Assembly: GCA_023392225.1 (NCBI GenBank)
Contig: JAEVZM010000093.1
Coordinates: 1-6,448, forward strand
Origin: Pseudomonadota bacterium
GTDB lineage: Bacteria > Pseudomonadota > Alphaproteobacteria > Rhizobiales > Kaistiaceae
DNA length: 6,448 nt
Reading direction: 5' to 3'
Shown: positions 1-5,476 of the stretch, piece by piece
How positions within the stretch are numbered: the first letter of the stretch is position 1
How the letters are laid out: each line of letters starts with the position of its first letter
Program-made: the position numbers and the translations under genes
Notes under the pieces: generated by a model
What the model was told of the DNA's origin: nothing
The model's input: only the letters and a program-made list of their open reading frames with translations
Database searches by the model: none

Positions 1-25
1 GGGCATCACGCCCTCGCAGTGCCCG

Positions 26-523
26 CTACGGCTGGATCTGGACGAACCCTTCCTGTGTCAGCTCGATGATCCGGAAGTTGGCCCCCGTGTTCACTTTCAC
101 GCCGGGGATGAGGTCGGCATTGGTCCACCCCTTGTCCCGCATGGTCTGCCCGCACTCCTCGATCGAGATGCCGGCCGCGATCATCGCCAGGACCTGCGCC
201 TTGTAGGGATTGCCGCCCGTCCAGTTGCGCACGGCATCATACCGGGCGTCGTCGAGCAGCATGTAGCCGGCCTCGCTGTGGAAGATCGCGACGATCTCGG
301 ACTTCGTCCCGTCCGCCTTGAACCGCTCCAGCATCACCCGCATGTATTCGAGCCCGACCGGCTCGTCGCCGGCGAAGGCGGGATGGTCGAGGTTGAGGAC
401 GACCTTGGCGGTCTCGAGCTTGACCGGGACGTCGACGACGATCCCCTCAGGCGGCACCTCATCCGCCAAGGCGCGGCCAAGCCCGGCGAGCAGCACGAGA
501 CATACCGCTGCAGTCACACGCAT
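26..523 (-). CDS. Secreted DsrE-family protein (DsrE/DsrF-like fold)
   Basis: A 165-residue protein. Residues 1-20 form a Sec signal peptide: Arg2, a hydrophobic stretch, and an ALA-D cleavage site after residue 20. The mature part fits the DsrE/YchN-like alpha/beta family: a beta strand at 40-45 (KVVLNL), a helix with an acidic and basic face at 55-70, a strand at 76-82 (EIVAIFH), and the family hallmark CGQ at Cys124-Gln126 after a 'AAGISIEE' helix. It ends with a conserved 'LIPGVKV...EGFVQI' tail. In characterised DsrE/TusD proteins a cysteine in this area carries persulfide sulfur. That Cys124 does so here is inferred. The only other cysteine, Cys8, lies in the leader. The protein should act in the periplasm. 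An AGGAGG Shine-Dalgarno 7 bases upstream supports this ATG. The gene follows msrP by 56 bases on the same strand, so co-transcription is plausible. Exact function is unknown. Confidence 0.85.
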   Translation of the reverse strand: MRVTAAVCLVLLAGLGRALADEVPPEGIVVDVPVKLETAKVVLNLDHPAFAGDEPVGLEYMRVMLERFKADGTKSEIVAIFHSEAGYMLLDDARYDAVRNWTGGNPYKAQVLAMIAAGISIEECGQTMRDKGWTNADLIPGVKVNTGANFRIIELTQEGFVQIQP

Positions 524-533
524 ATTCCACCCT

Positions 534-564
534 CCTCACCTCATTGCATGCACGAGGCGTGAGG
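534..564 (-). promoter_or_regulatory. Hairpin overlapping the Shine-Dalgarno of the DsrE-family gene
   Basis: In the msrP-DsrE gap, 560-564 and 554-557 can pair with 534-538 and 539-542. This gives nine base pairs with a two-base bulge (558-559) and an 11-base loop (543-553). The 3' arm in the minus-strand RNA contains the first half of the AGGAGG Shine-Dalgarno at 531-536, so the folded form would partly hide the ribosome site. It has no U tract and so does not look like an intrinsic terminator. Its regulatory role is an inference from position alone. Confidence 0.3.
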
Positions 565-579
565 GTGCCGTCGGCCGCC

Positions 580-1533
580 TCACATGTAAAGCGGCTCGTC
601 GGCGAGGTCCTTGTAGAGCGCGGCGACATACTCGGCGTAGCCGTTGAACAGGCGCGTCGGGATGGTCTCGTTGGTGGTGAGGTCGCGCTCCATCGCCTGG
701 CTCCAGCGCGGATGCGGCACCTCCGGATTGACGTTGGCCCAGAAGCCGTACTCGTCCGGCCCGAGCTGCTCCCAGAAGCTCAGCGGCCGCTCGTCAGTGA
801 AGGTGAAGCGGGTGATCGACTTGATCGACTTGAAGCCGTACTTCCACGGCAGGTGCAGGCGGAGCGGCGCGCCCATCGACTTGGCGACCGGCTTGCCGTA
901 GGCGCCGGTGACGAGGAAGGCGAGCTCGTTGGTGGCCTCGGCGATGGTCAGCCCCTCGACATAGGGCCAGGGATACCAGATCTGCTTCTGCCCGGTGGCG
1001 ACGTCCGGCATCATGAACGTCTCCATGCGGAGATAGGTGGCGTCGCCCAGCGGATTGGCGAGCTTGACCAGCTCGGCCAGCGGGAAGCCGGTCCACGGCA
1101 CCGTCATCGACCACGCTTCTACGCAGCGGTGGCGGTAGAGCCGCTCCTCGAGCGGCATGCGGCGGATCAGGTCGTCGATGGCGAAGGTCTGCTCCTTCTC
1201 CACCAGCCCGTCGATCTTGACCTCCCACGGCCGGATGGGCAGCGCCTCGGCGGCATTGGCGATGTTCTTGTGGGTGCCGAACTCGTAGAAGTTGTTGTAG
1301 CTGGTATTGGTCGATTCCGGCGTCACCGGCCGCTCGATCGTGTACTTGCTGTTGCGCGGCGCCGGATAGAGATCCGTGGTGGGGTCGCTCTGCGCGAAGG
1401 CGACGCCCGGCAGGCCCGCCGCGGCGAGCCCGAAGCCAGCGGCCGCCAGGAGGTGCCTCCGGTTGAGATAGATCGACTCCGGCGTCGCCAGGCGCTCCGG
1501 AATCTCCCATCCCCTTTGGCGCTTGATCAGCAT
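580..1533 (-). CDS. msrP: Protein-methionine-sulfoxide reductase, molybdopterin catalytic subunit MsrP (YedY)
   Basis: A 317-residue periplasmic molybdoenzyme that reduces methionine sulfoxide in oxidised envelope proteins. It is close in length to E. coli MsrP (334). The N-terminus is a Tat leader: Arg25-Arg26 in NRRHLLAAAG, a hydrophobic core, and an AFA-Q cleavage site after Ala47. The oxidoreductase molybdopterin domain follows, with SYNNFYEFG (78-86), RPWEVKIDG (101-109), and HRCVEAW (135-141), where Cys137 is the expected molybdenum ligand. Then come the KYGFKSIKSI (231-240) block and an NGYAEYVAALY (297-307) C-terminus like that of E. coli MsrP. An AGGGAG Shine-Dalgarno at 1541-1546 supports the ATG. 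Known MsrP receives electrons from the membrane haem protein MsrQ. No msrQ lies in this window, and the next gene is a DsrE-family protein. msrQ could lie beyond position 1 or elsewhere in the genome. Confidence 0.95.
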   Translation of the reverse strand: MLIKRQRGWEIPERLATPESIYLNRRHLLAAAGFGLAAAGLPGVAFAQSDPTTDLYPAPRNSKYTIERPVTPESTNTSYNNFYEFGTHKNIANAAEALPIRPWEVKIDGLVEKEQTFAIDDLIRRMPLEERLYRHRCVEAWSMTVPWTGFPLAELVKLANPLGDATYLRMETFMMPDVATGQKQIWYPWPYVEGLTIAEATNELAFLVTGAYGKPVAKSMGAPLRLHLPWKYGFKSIKSITRFTFTDERPLSFWEQLGPDEYGFWANVNPEVPHPRWSQAMERDLTTNETIPTRLFNGYAEYVAALYKDLADEPLYM

Positions 1534-1578
1534 GGCTCATCTCCCTCGATCCGGCGGTTGGCAAGGCCTACAACCGCA

Positions 1579-1615
1579 CGCCTGACACGTACAAATCACG
1601 CTTACGTGCCAGGCG
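1579..1615 (-). terminator. Inverted repeat after the EF-G-like gene, possible terminator
   Basis: Arms 1579-1591 and 1603-1615 are 13 bases each with an 11-base loop. In the minus-strand transcript all 13 pairs form, one being a G-U wobble. On the plus strand the same position would be an A-C mismatch, so the structure favours minus-strand RNA. It starts 11 bases after the EF-G-like stop codon and 45 bases before msrP. No U run follows it, so termination would be Rho-assisted or partial. An operator for msrP is the alternative reading. Confidence 0.45.
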
Positions 1616-1626
1616 CGTGTCGGGTT

Positions 1627-3678
1627 TCACGCCGCCTTGGCGCCGGCCGCGCGCTCGATCGCCTGGTCGGCGAGCCGCCCGGTCAGCTCGGCGAGGTGGT
1701 CGAACTGGGCCCGGAAGGTGCCGACGCCGGCCGTCGCCGAGCGCAGCTCGACGATCAGGTCGCGGATCTCGGCCTGGGGGATCATCGCCTCGACGACATC
1801 CCAGCCCTGCCAGCCCGGCCGCGCGTCGAAGCCGAGCAGCTGGCCGCGGCGCTGGGCGACGATCGCGTTGACCCGGGGGGTCGCATCGGCGGGCACCGCG
1901 ATGGCGACCTTGAGCACCGGCTCGAGCAGCACCGGATGGCACTGCGGCAGCCCCTCGCGCATGCCGATCTGCGCCGCGGTGCGGAAGGCCATGTCGGAGG
2001 AATCGACCGTATGGTACGAGCCGTCGGTCAGGGTCACCGCCACATCGACCACCGGGAAGCCGAGGGGCCCGCGGCCAAGATACTCGCGGATGCCCTCCTC
2101 GATAGAGCTGAAATAGTTGCGCGGCACCGCGCCGCCGCTGATCGTCTCGGCGAAGACGAAGCCCTCGCCGCGCGGCTGCGGCTTGATGTCGAGCACCACG
2201 TCGCCGAACTGCCCGTGGCCGCCGGACTGCTTCTTGTGGCGGCCGCGGACAGTGACGCCGCCGCGGATGGTCTCCTTGTAGGGGACGTGCGGCTCGTGGG
2301 TATGGATGGCGACGCCGTACTTGCCGGAGAGCCGTTCGAGCGCGACCCTGAGGTGCATCTCGCCCTGCCCCTCAAGCACCGTCTCGCCGGTATCCTGGAC
2401 GTGGCTGACGCGAAGCGAGGGGTCCTCCTCGAGCGCCTTCTGGAGAGCCGAGGACAGCTTCACGTCGTCCTTGCGCTCGGCCGAGGCGACAGCGACGCCG
2501 AGCACCGGATCGGGCGCAACGAGATCGACGAGCTGCGGCGGGGGCGCCTTGCCGGTCGACAGCGTCATGCCGGTCCGCGCGCCGTCGAGCTTGCCGAGGC
2601 CGACGGTCTCGCCCGCCTCCGCCGCCTCGCGCTTGTGGACGCTGGCGCCCATCACCCGGAACACGCCCGAGACCCGGCCAACCTCACCCTCCGGCCCGGT
2701 GAGCTCGGCGCCCTCGGCGAGCACGCCCCGCATGATCCGCGCCACCGACATCTTGCCGCCGTGGGTGGTGTGAAGGGTCTTGAGCACCTGGGCGATGGCG
2801 TCATCGCCCGCGCCGAGGCCGAGACGAGCCGCTGTCTCGCCGATGCCCGGCGCCTCGTGGCGGATCGCCTTGAGCAGCCGCCCGACGCCGAAGCCCTTCT
2901 CGGCGGAGCCGATCAGCACCGGGCAGATGAGCCCGTCCCGCATCTCCTGGACGAGGTCGCGGAAGACGTTGTCCCGGTCCGGCTGGATATCCTCGAGCAG
3001 CTGTTCCATCAGCCCGTCGTCGTAGTCGGCGAGCGTCTCGAGCATGGTGAAGCGGGCCTCGGCCTCGCGGCTGCGATCCTCGTCGCCCATGTCGATCACC
3101 TCGCTGCCGGCATGCTCGCGGTAGACGAAGGCGCGCTCGAGCGCGAGGTCGATGAAGCCGGTGACGACGCCGGCCTGCCAGATCGGAATGTGGCGGAGCA
3201 CCAGCGGCACCGTGCTCGCCGGCTGCAGCATCTCGAGCGTGGCGCGGACCCGGGAATCCGCCTTGTCCATCTTGTTGAGGAAGAGGAGCCGCGGAATGCG
3301 GCGCTCCTCGAGCGACTTGAGGATCACCTGGAGGGCCGGGATCTTCTTCTCGTCGGCCTCCGCCACGACCACGGCGAGGTCGACCGCCGGCAGGATCGCC
3401 TCGGACTCGAACGCGAACTCGACGGAGCCCGGACAATCGAGGAAGGTCAGTCGGTCGCCCATGAACTCGGTATCGGCGACGTTGACCTCGACACTCATCT
3501 GGTGGGCCCGCGCCTCGGGCGAGGCATCGCCGACCGTGTTCTTCTCGGCGACGACGCCCTGGCGTGTCACCGCGCCGGTCCGCGCGAGGACCGCTTCCAG
3601 AAGCGTGGTCTTGCCGCTTGCGAAGGGACCCGTCAGCGCAATGCACTTCGGACCCGCAATCCTGCCGCCGTCTGCCAT
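1627..3678 (-). CDS. Elongation factor G-like translational GTPase (EF-G paralogue)
   Basis: A 683-residue cytoplasmic GTPase with all five EF-G domains. The G domain has G1 GPFASGKT (17-24), G3 DCPGSVEF (81-88), G4 NKMD (135-138) and a G5-like GSAEKGFG (257-264). Domain II spans about 295-380 and domain III about 388-460, including EGQGEMHLRVALERL. Domain IV spans about 461-580, with VPYKETI (466-471 region), KQSGGHGQFGD (483-493) and the tip loop SYHTVDSSDMAF (554-565). Domain V runs to about 670. It differs from canonical EF-G: the region before G3 is short, the switch-I RGIT motif is replaced by HQMS (59-62), and the catalytic His of DTPGH is Ser85. This fits the FusA2/EF-G-like paralogue group rather than the housekeeping factor, which normally sits in the str operon. 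I chose ATG 3678 because GGGAGGG lies 6 bases upstream. A GTG at 3714 would add 12 residues but has no such site. The physiological role is not known from sequence. Confidence 0.92.
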   Translation of the reverse strand: MADGGRIAGPKCIALTGPFASGKTTLLEAVLARTGAVTRQGVVAEKNTVGDASPEARAHQMSVEVNVADTEFMGDRLTFLDCPGSVEFAFESEAILPAVDLAVVVAEADEKKIPALQVILKSLEERRIPRLLFLNKMDKADSRVRATLEMLQPASTVPLVLRHIPIWQAGVVTGFIDLALERAFVYREHAGSEVIDMGDEDRSREAEARFTMLETLADYDDGLMEQLLEDIQPDRDNVFRDLVQEMRDGLICPVLIGSAEKGFGVGRLLKAIRHEAPGIGETAARLGLGAGDDAIAQVLKTLHTTHGGKMSVARIMRGVLAEGAELTGPEGEVGRVSGVFRVMGASVHKREAAEAGETVGLGKLDGARTGMTLSTGKAPPPQLVDLVAPDPVLGVAVASAERKDDVKLSSALQKALEEDPSLRVSHVQDTGETVLEGQGEMHLRVALERLSGKYGVAIHTHEPHVPYKETIRGGVTVRGRHKKQSGGHGQFGDVVLDIKPQPRGEGFVFAETISGGAVPRNYFSSIEEGIREYLGRGPLGFPVVDVAVTLTDGSYHTVDSSDMAFRTAAQIGMREGLPQCHPVLLEPVLKVAIAVPADATPRVNAIVAQRRGQLLGFDARPGWQGWDVVEAMIPQAEIRDLIVELRSATAGVGTFRAQFDHLAELTGRLADQAIERAAGAKAA

Positions 3679-3684
3679 GCCGTG

Positions 3685-3691
3685 CCCTCCC
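3685..3691 (-). promoter_or_regulatory. Shine-Dalgarno that sets the EF-G-like start
   Basis: The minus strand reads GGGAGGG here, 6 bases before ATG 3676-3678. This is a strong match to the anti-Shine-Dalgarno. It favours the MADGG start over the in-frame GTG at 3712-3714. The P-loop then begins at residue 17, a usual position in EF-G proteins. Confidence 0.75.
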
Positions 3692-3735
3692 GTTCGTTCT
3701 TTTTTCGGGGGCACGAGGCCACGCGCCCCGGACCG

Positions 3736-3764
3736 ATGGTCTCAGGGAACGCGACGCGTGACAA
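3736..3764 (-). promoter_or_regulatory. Candidate sigma-70-type promoter for the EF-G-like gene
   Basis: On the minus strand TTGTCA (3759-3764) matches five of six -35 bases. After a 17-base spacer, GACCAT (3736-3741) matches only three of six -10 bases, including the A at position 2 and the final T. The leader to the ATG would be about 50 bases. Weak -10 boxes are common in alphaproteobacteria. The site lies between the hairpin after DUF992 and the GTPase gene, which is where a promoter would be needed. No other evidence supports it. Confidence 0.3.
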
Positions 3765-3773
3765 GGGCAGGAG

Positions 3774-3799
3774 CAGCCCCGCCGTTTCGGGCGGGGCTG
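3774..3799 (-). terminator. GC-rich hairpin after the DUF992 gene, likely terminator
   Basis: A perfect 10-base inverted repeat (3774-3783 with 3790-3799, CAGCCCCGCC and its complement) encloses a 6-base loop. It begins 11 bases after the DUF992 stop codon. The stem is very stable. The RNA after it reads CUCCUGCCCUUGUC, so the classical U tract is poor. Position and stem strength suggest a terminator for DUF992 that separates it from the EF-G-like gene. Confidence 0.6.
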
Positions 3800-3809
3800 G
3801 AAGTGTCGC

Positions 3810-4310
3810 CTACTTGTCGGCGTCGAGCGTCATCACCGACACGCCGACGGCGAGGTTGAGGCCGGCCTGGCCCTGGATGCTGAGCGGCTGGAGGACGATG
3901 CCCTTGTCCGACCCGCCGACGAGGAGGTTGGCGCCGAGACCGAGGGCCAGCGTCTCCTCGGCGGAGACCCCGGCGTAGTCGCCGGCCAGCGCATAGGGCT
4001 GATACTTGTAGCCATCGACGGCGAGCACCGCCCAGACGATCACCGACGCGGCGTTGATGCCGATGTCGAGGCCGAACTTGCGGATCTTGCCGTGATAGTG
4101 CTCGGTGTCGGTCTTGTCCGGCACGAAGCTGCAACGGATCTTCTCACCCGAGGTGATGAGCAGACCGACCTCGACGCCGGCGGCGCAGGTGAGCACGCCG
4201 ATCTTGACGTGGGTGCTCGCCGAAGACGGGCTGACCGTCCCGACCGTGACCATCGAGACGGCGAGAAGGCCGGCCGCCACCATCCCCGTAATTCTCTTGA
4301 ACAAGCTCAT
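3810..4310 (-). CDS. Secreted DUF992-family protein
   Basis: A 166-residue protein with a Sec signal peptide: Lys5-Arg6, a hydrophobic core at about 9-25, and a probable cleavage site after SSA at residue 31. The mature part carries the DUF992 pattern. It opens with KIGVLTC (36-42), then GEKIRCSF (55-62), HYHGKIRKFGLDIG (71-84), WAVLA (93-97), YAGVSAEETLALGLGANLLVGG (112-133, aliphatic and glycine-rich) and a LQPLSIQGQAGLNLAVGV strand region near the C-terminus. Cys42 and Cys60 are the only cysteines and could form a disulfide in the periplasm. Alternating hydrophobic segments suggest a small beta-rich fold. The family is found mainly in alphaproteobacteria and has no established function. 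A GGGAG lies 11 bases upstream of the ATG, a rather long spacing. Starting at Met10 would destroy the signal peptide, so I kept the first ATG. It diverges from corA. Confidence 0.85.
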   Translation of the reverse strand: MSLFKRITGMVAAGLLAVSMVTVGTVSPSSASTHVKIGVLTCAAGVEVGLLITSGEKIRCSFVPDKTDTEHYHGKIRKFGLDIGINAASVIVWAVLAVDGYKYQPYALAGDYAGVSAEETLALGLGANLLVGGSDKGIVLQPLSIQGQAGLNLAVGVSVMTLDADK

Positions 4311-4495
4311 CTGCGGTCATGCTCCCGTGTAGTGGCGGCCGTCTCGGCCTCCGTGGGTTGTGATTCTCTCGTCTGGCATGGCGTAGCACGGCGCCGGCGC
4401 AGTTTGATACGTGGTGTACATGATGCTCACGTTACGCTCCGGCCTTGATCGGCCAGCGACAAGAGCGCATGGCTTCCGCTCCTGGGAGCATCTTC
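4311..4495. promoter_or_regulatory. Divergent intergenic region between DUF992 and corA
   Basis: These 185 bases must hold promoters for both divergent genes. It includes a perfect 10-base palindrome GCGCCGGCGC (4391-4400) and a 5-base inverted repeat ACGTG/CACGT (4409-4413 and 4428-4432) flanking TGTACA. GGCC/GGCC arms surround TTGATC at 4441-4454. TTGATA at 4404-4409 resembles a -35 box for corA, but no convincing -10 box sits 16-18 bases downstream. No clear promoter for DUF992 was found. I see no RNA gene or Mg2+ riboswitch structure here. Confidence 0.4.
4484..4488 (+). promoter_or_regulatory. Shine-Dalgarno that sets the corA start
   Basis: GGGAG lies 7 bases before ATG 4496-4498. The upstream in-frame candidates, TTG 4445 and ATG 4469, lack a comparable site. 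Starting at 4496 gives the MLVAYSL N-terminus and a length of 325 residues, matching the CorA family. Confidence 0.7.
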
Positions 4496-5473
4496 ATGCT
4501 GGTTGCGTACAGCCTCTCCGAGAACGGGCCGCGGATCATCGACGTCGCCGAGGGCGAGGTCGTGCCGGCCGATGCGCGCTGGATCGACCTCTACCAGCCG
4601 ACGCGCGAGGAAGACCACGAAGCCGAGAAATTCCTCCAGGCCAGCCTGCCGACCCGGGAAGAGGCGGCCGAGATCGAGTTCTCCAGCCGCTTCTATACCG
4701 AGGACGGCTCGGTGTTCATGACCGCCTCGGTGCTGACCGGCGTCGACCACGGCAAGCCGATGCTGGTGCCGCTGACCATCGCCATCGCCGGCGACCAGCG
4801 GATCGCCACGCTTCGCTACGAGGAGCTCCGCGCCCACAAGCAGTTCCTGGTCCGCGCCACCAAGGCCGGCAGCGGCTGCGCGACCACGGCATCGGTGTTC
4901 TACGGCCTGATCGAGGCGATCGTCGACCGCACCGCGGACGTGCTGGAGAAGATCAGCACCGATGTCGACCGCATCAACCAGGAGGTCTTCGCCAAGCGCA
5001 AGGAGAAGCGCCTCGGCACCCGGCTCTCCGCCCTGATCGAGGACGTCGGCGCCCAGGGCGACCTGGCTGCCAAGGCCCGCGAGAGCCTCTCCTCGCTGGA
5101 GCGGCTGGTGCAGTTCGCCGGCGTTACCCTGCCACCGGGTTTCGGCAAGGGCGCCAACAAGAACCGGCTCAAGCTCCTCGCCCGCGACGTGCGCTCGCTC
5201 GAGGACCACGTGATGTTCCTCTCCAACAAGATCCAGTTCCTGCTGGATGCGACGCTCGGCCTGCTCTCGGTCGAGCAGAACGAAGTGATCCGCATCCTCA
5301 CCGTCGCCGCCACGATCTTCTTCCCCCCGACCCTGATCGGCACGATCTATGGCATGAACTTCGCCGACATGCCGGAGCTGGGCTGGGGCTGGGGCTACCC
5401 GATCGCCCTTCTGGTGATGCTCGCCTCGGCAGTCCTGCCCTACCTGTGGTTCAAGCTCCGCGGCTGGCTGTGA
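4496..5473 (+). CDS. corA: CorA-family magnesium/cobalt channel
   Basis: A 325-residue inner-membrane protein, near the E. coli CorA length of 316. It should be a homopentameric Mg2+ (also Co2+, Ni2+) uptake channel. The cytoplasmic part has a mixed alpha/beta domain (about 1-125), then long helices (about 130-265) that form the funnel and stalk. Two membrane segments sit at the C-terminus: about 266-285 (LTVAATIFFPPTLIGTIYG) and about 301-319. The signature YGMNF is at 285-289, followed by the periplasmic loop ADMPELGWGWGYP, very like E. coli CorA. A short basic tail (FKLRGWL) ends in the cytoplasm. The GMN plus MPEL loop favours CorA over the Zn2+ transporter ZntB. It stands alone, diverging from DUF992 and converging on the DpgC-like gene with a 3-base gap. 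No Mg2+ riboswitch is recognisable upstream. Confidence 0.93.
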   Translation: MLVAYSLSENGPRIIDVAEGEVVPADARWIDLYQPTREEDHEAEKFLQASLPTREEAAEIEFSSRFYTEDGSVFMTASVLTGVDHGKPMLVPLTIAIAGDQRIATLRYEELRAHKQFLVRATKAGSGCATTASVFYGLIEAIVDRTADVLEKISTDVDRINQEVFAKRKEKRLGTRLSALIEDVGAQGDLAAKARESLSSLERLVQFAGVTLPPGFGKGANKNRLKLLARDVRSLEDHVMFLSNKIQFLLDATLGLLSVEQNEVIRILTVAATIFFPPTLIGTIYGMNFADMPELGWGWGYPIALLVMLASAVLPYLWFKLRGWL

Positions 5474-5476
5474 GGC

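Noticed and set aside
1..24. A GGGCA/TGCCC inverted repeat just after the DsrE-family stop codon, as a terminator.
   Set aside because: The stem is only five pairs with a 14-base loop, and the sequence ends at the window edge, so a U tract cannot be assessed.
3679..3714. A 12-residue N-terminal extension of the EF-G-like protein from GTG 3714.
   Set aside because: There is no good Shine-Dalgarno before the GTG, while a strong one precedes ATG 3678 and itself lies inside the extension.
544..3978. An uninterrupted plus-strand open frame of 1144 codons, antisense to msrP and the EF-G-like gene.
   Set aside because: It spans two well-supported genes and their gaps on the other strand. Its product is rich in Arg, Leu, Asp, Glu, Gly and His with no domain pattern, typical of the mirror frame of GC-rich coding DNA where stop codons are rare.
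4375..4395. A sigma-54-like element TGGCATG-N4-AGCA upstream of corA.
   Set aside because: The GG and GC dinucleotides are nine rather than ten bases apart and the second half lacks the TTGC core.
4445..4495. A 17-residue N-terminal extension of CorA from TTG 4445 or ATG 4469.
   Set aside because: Neither codon has a ribosome site as good as the one before ATG 4496, and the added residues do not resemble the family N-terminus.
4427..5209. A minus-strand open frame of 260 codons within corA.
   Set aside because: It is antisense to a clear CorA protein and shows only low-complexity composition with no motif.
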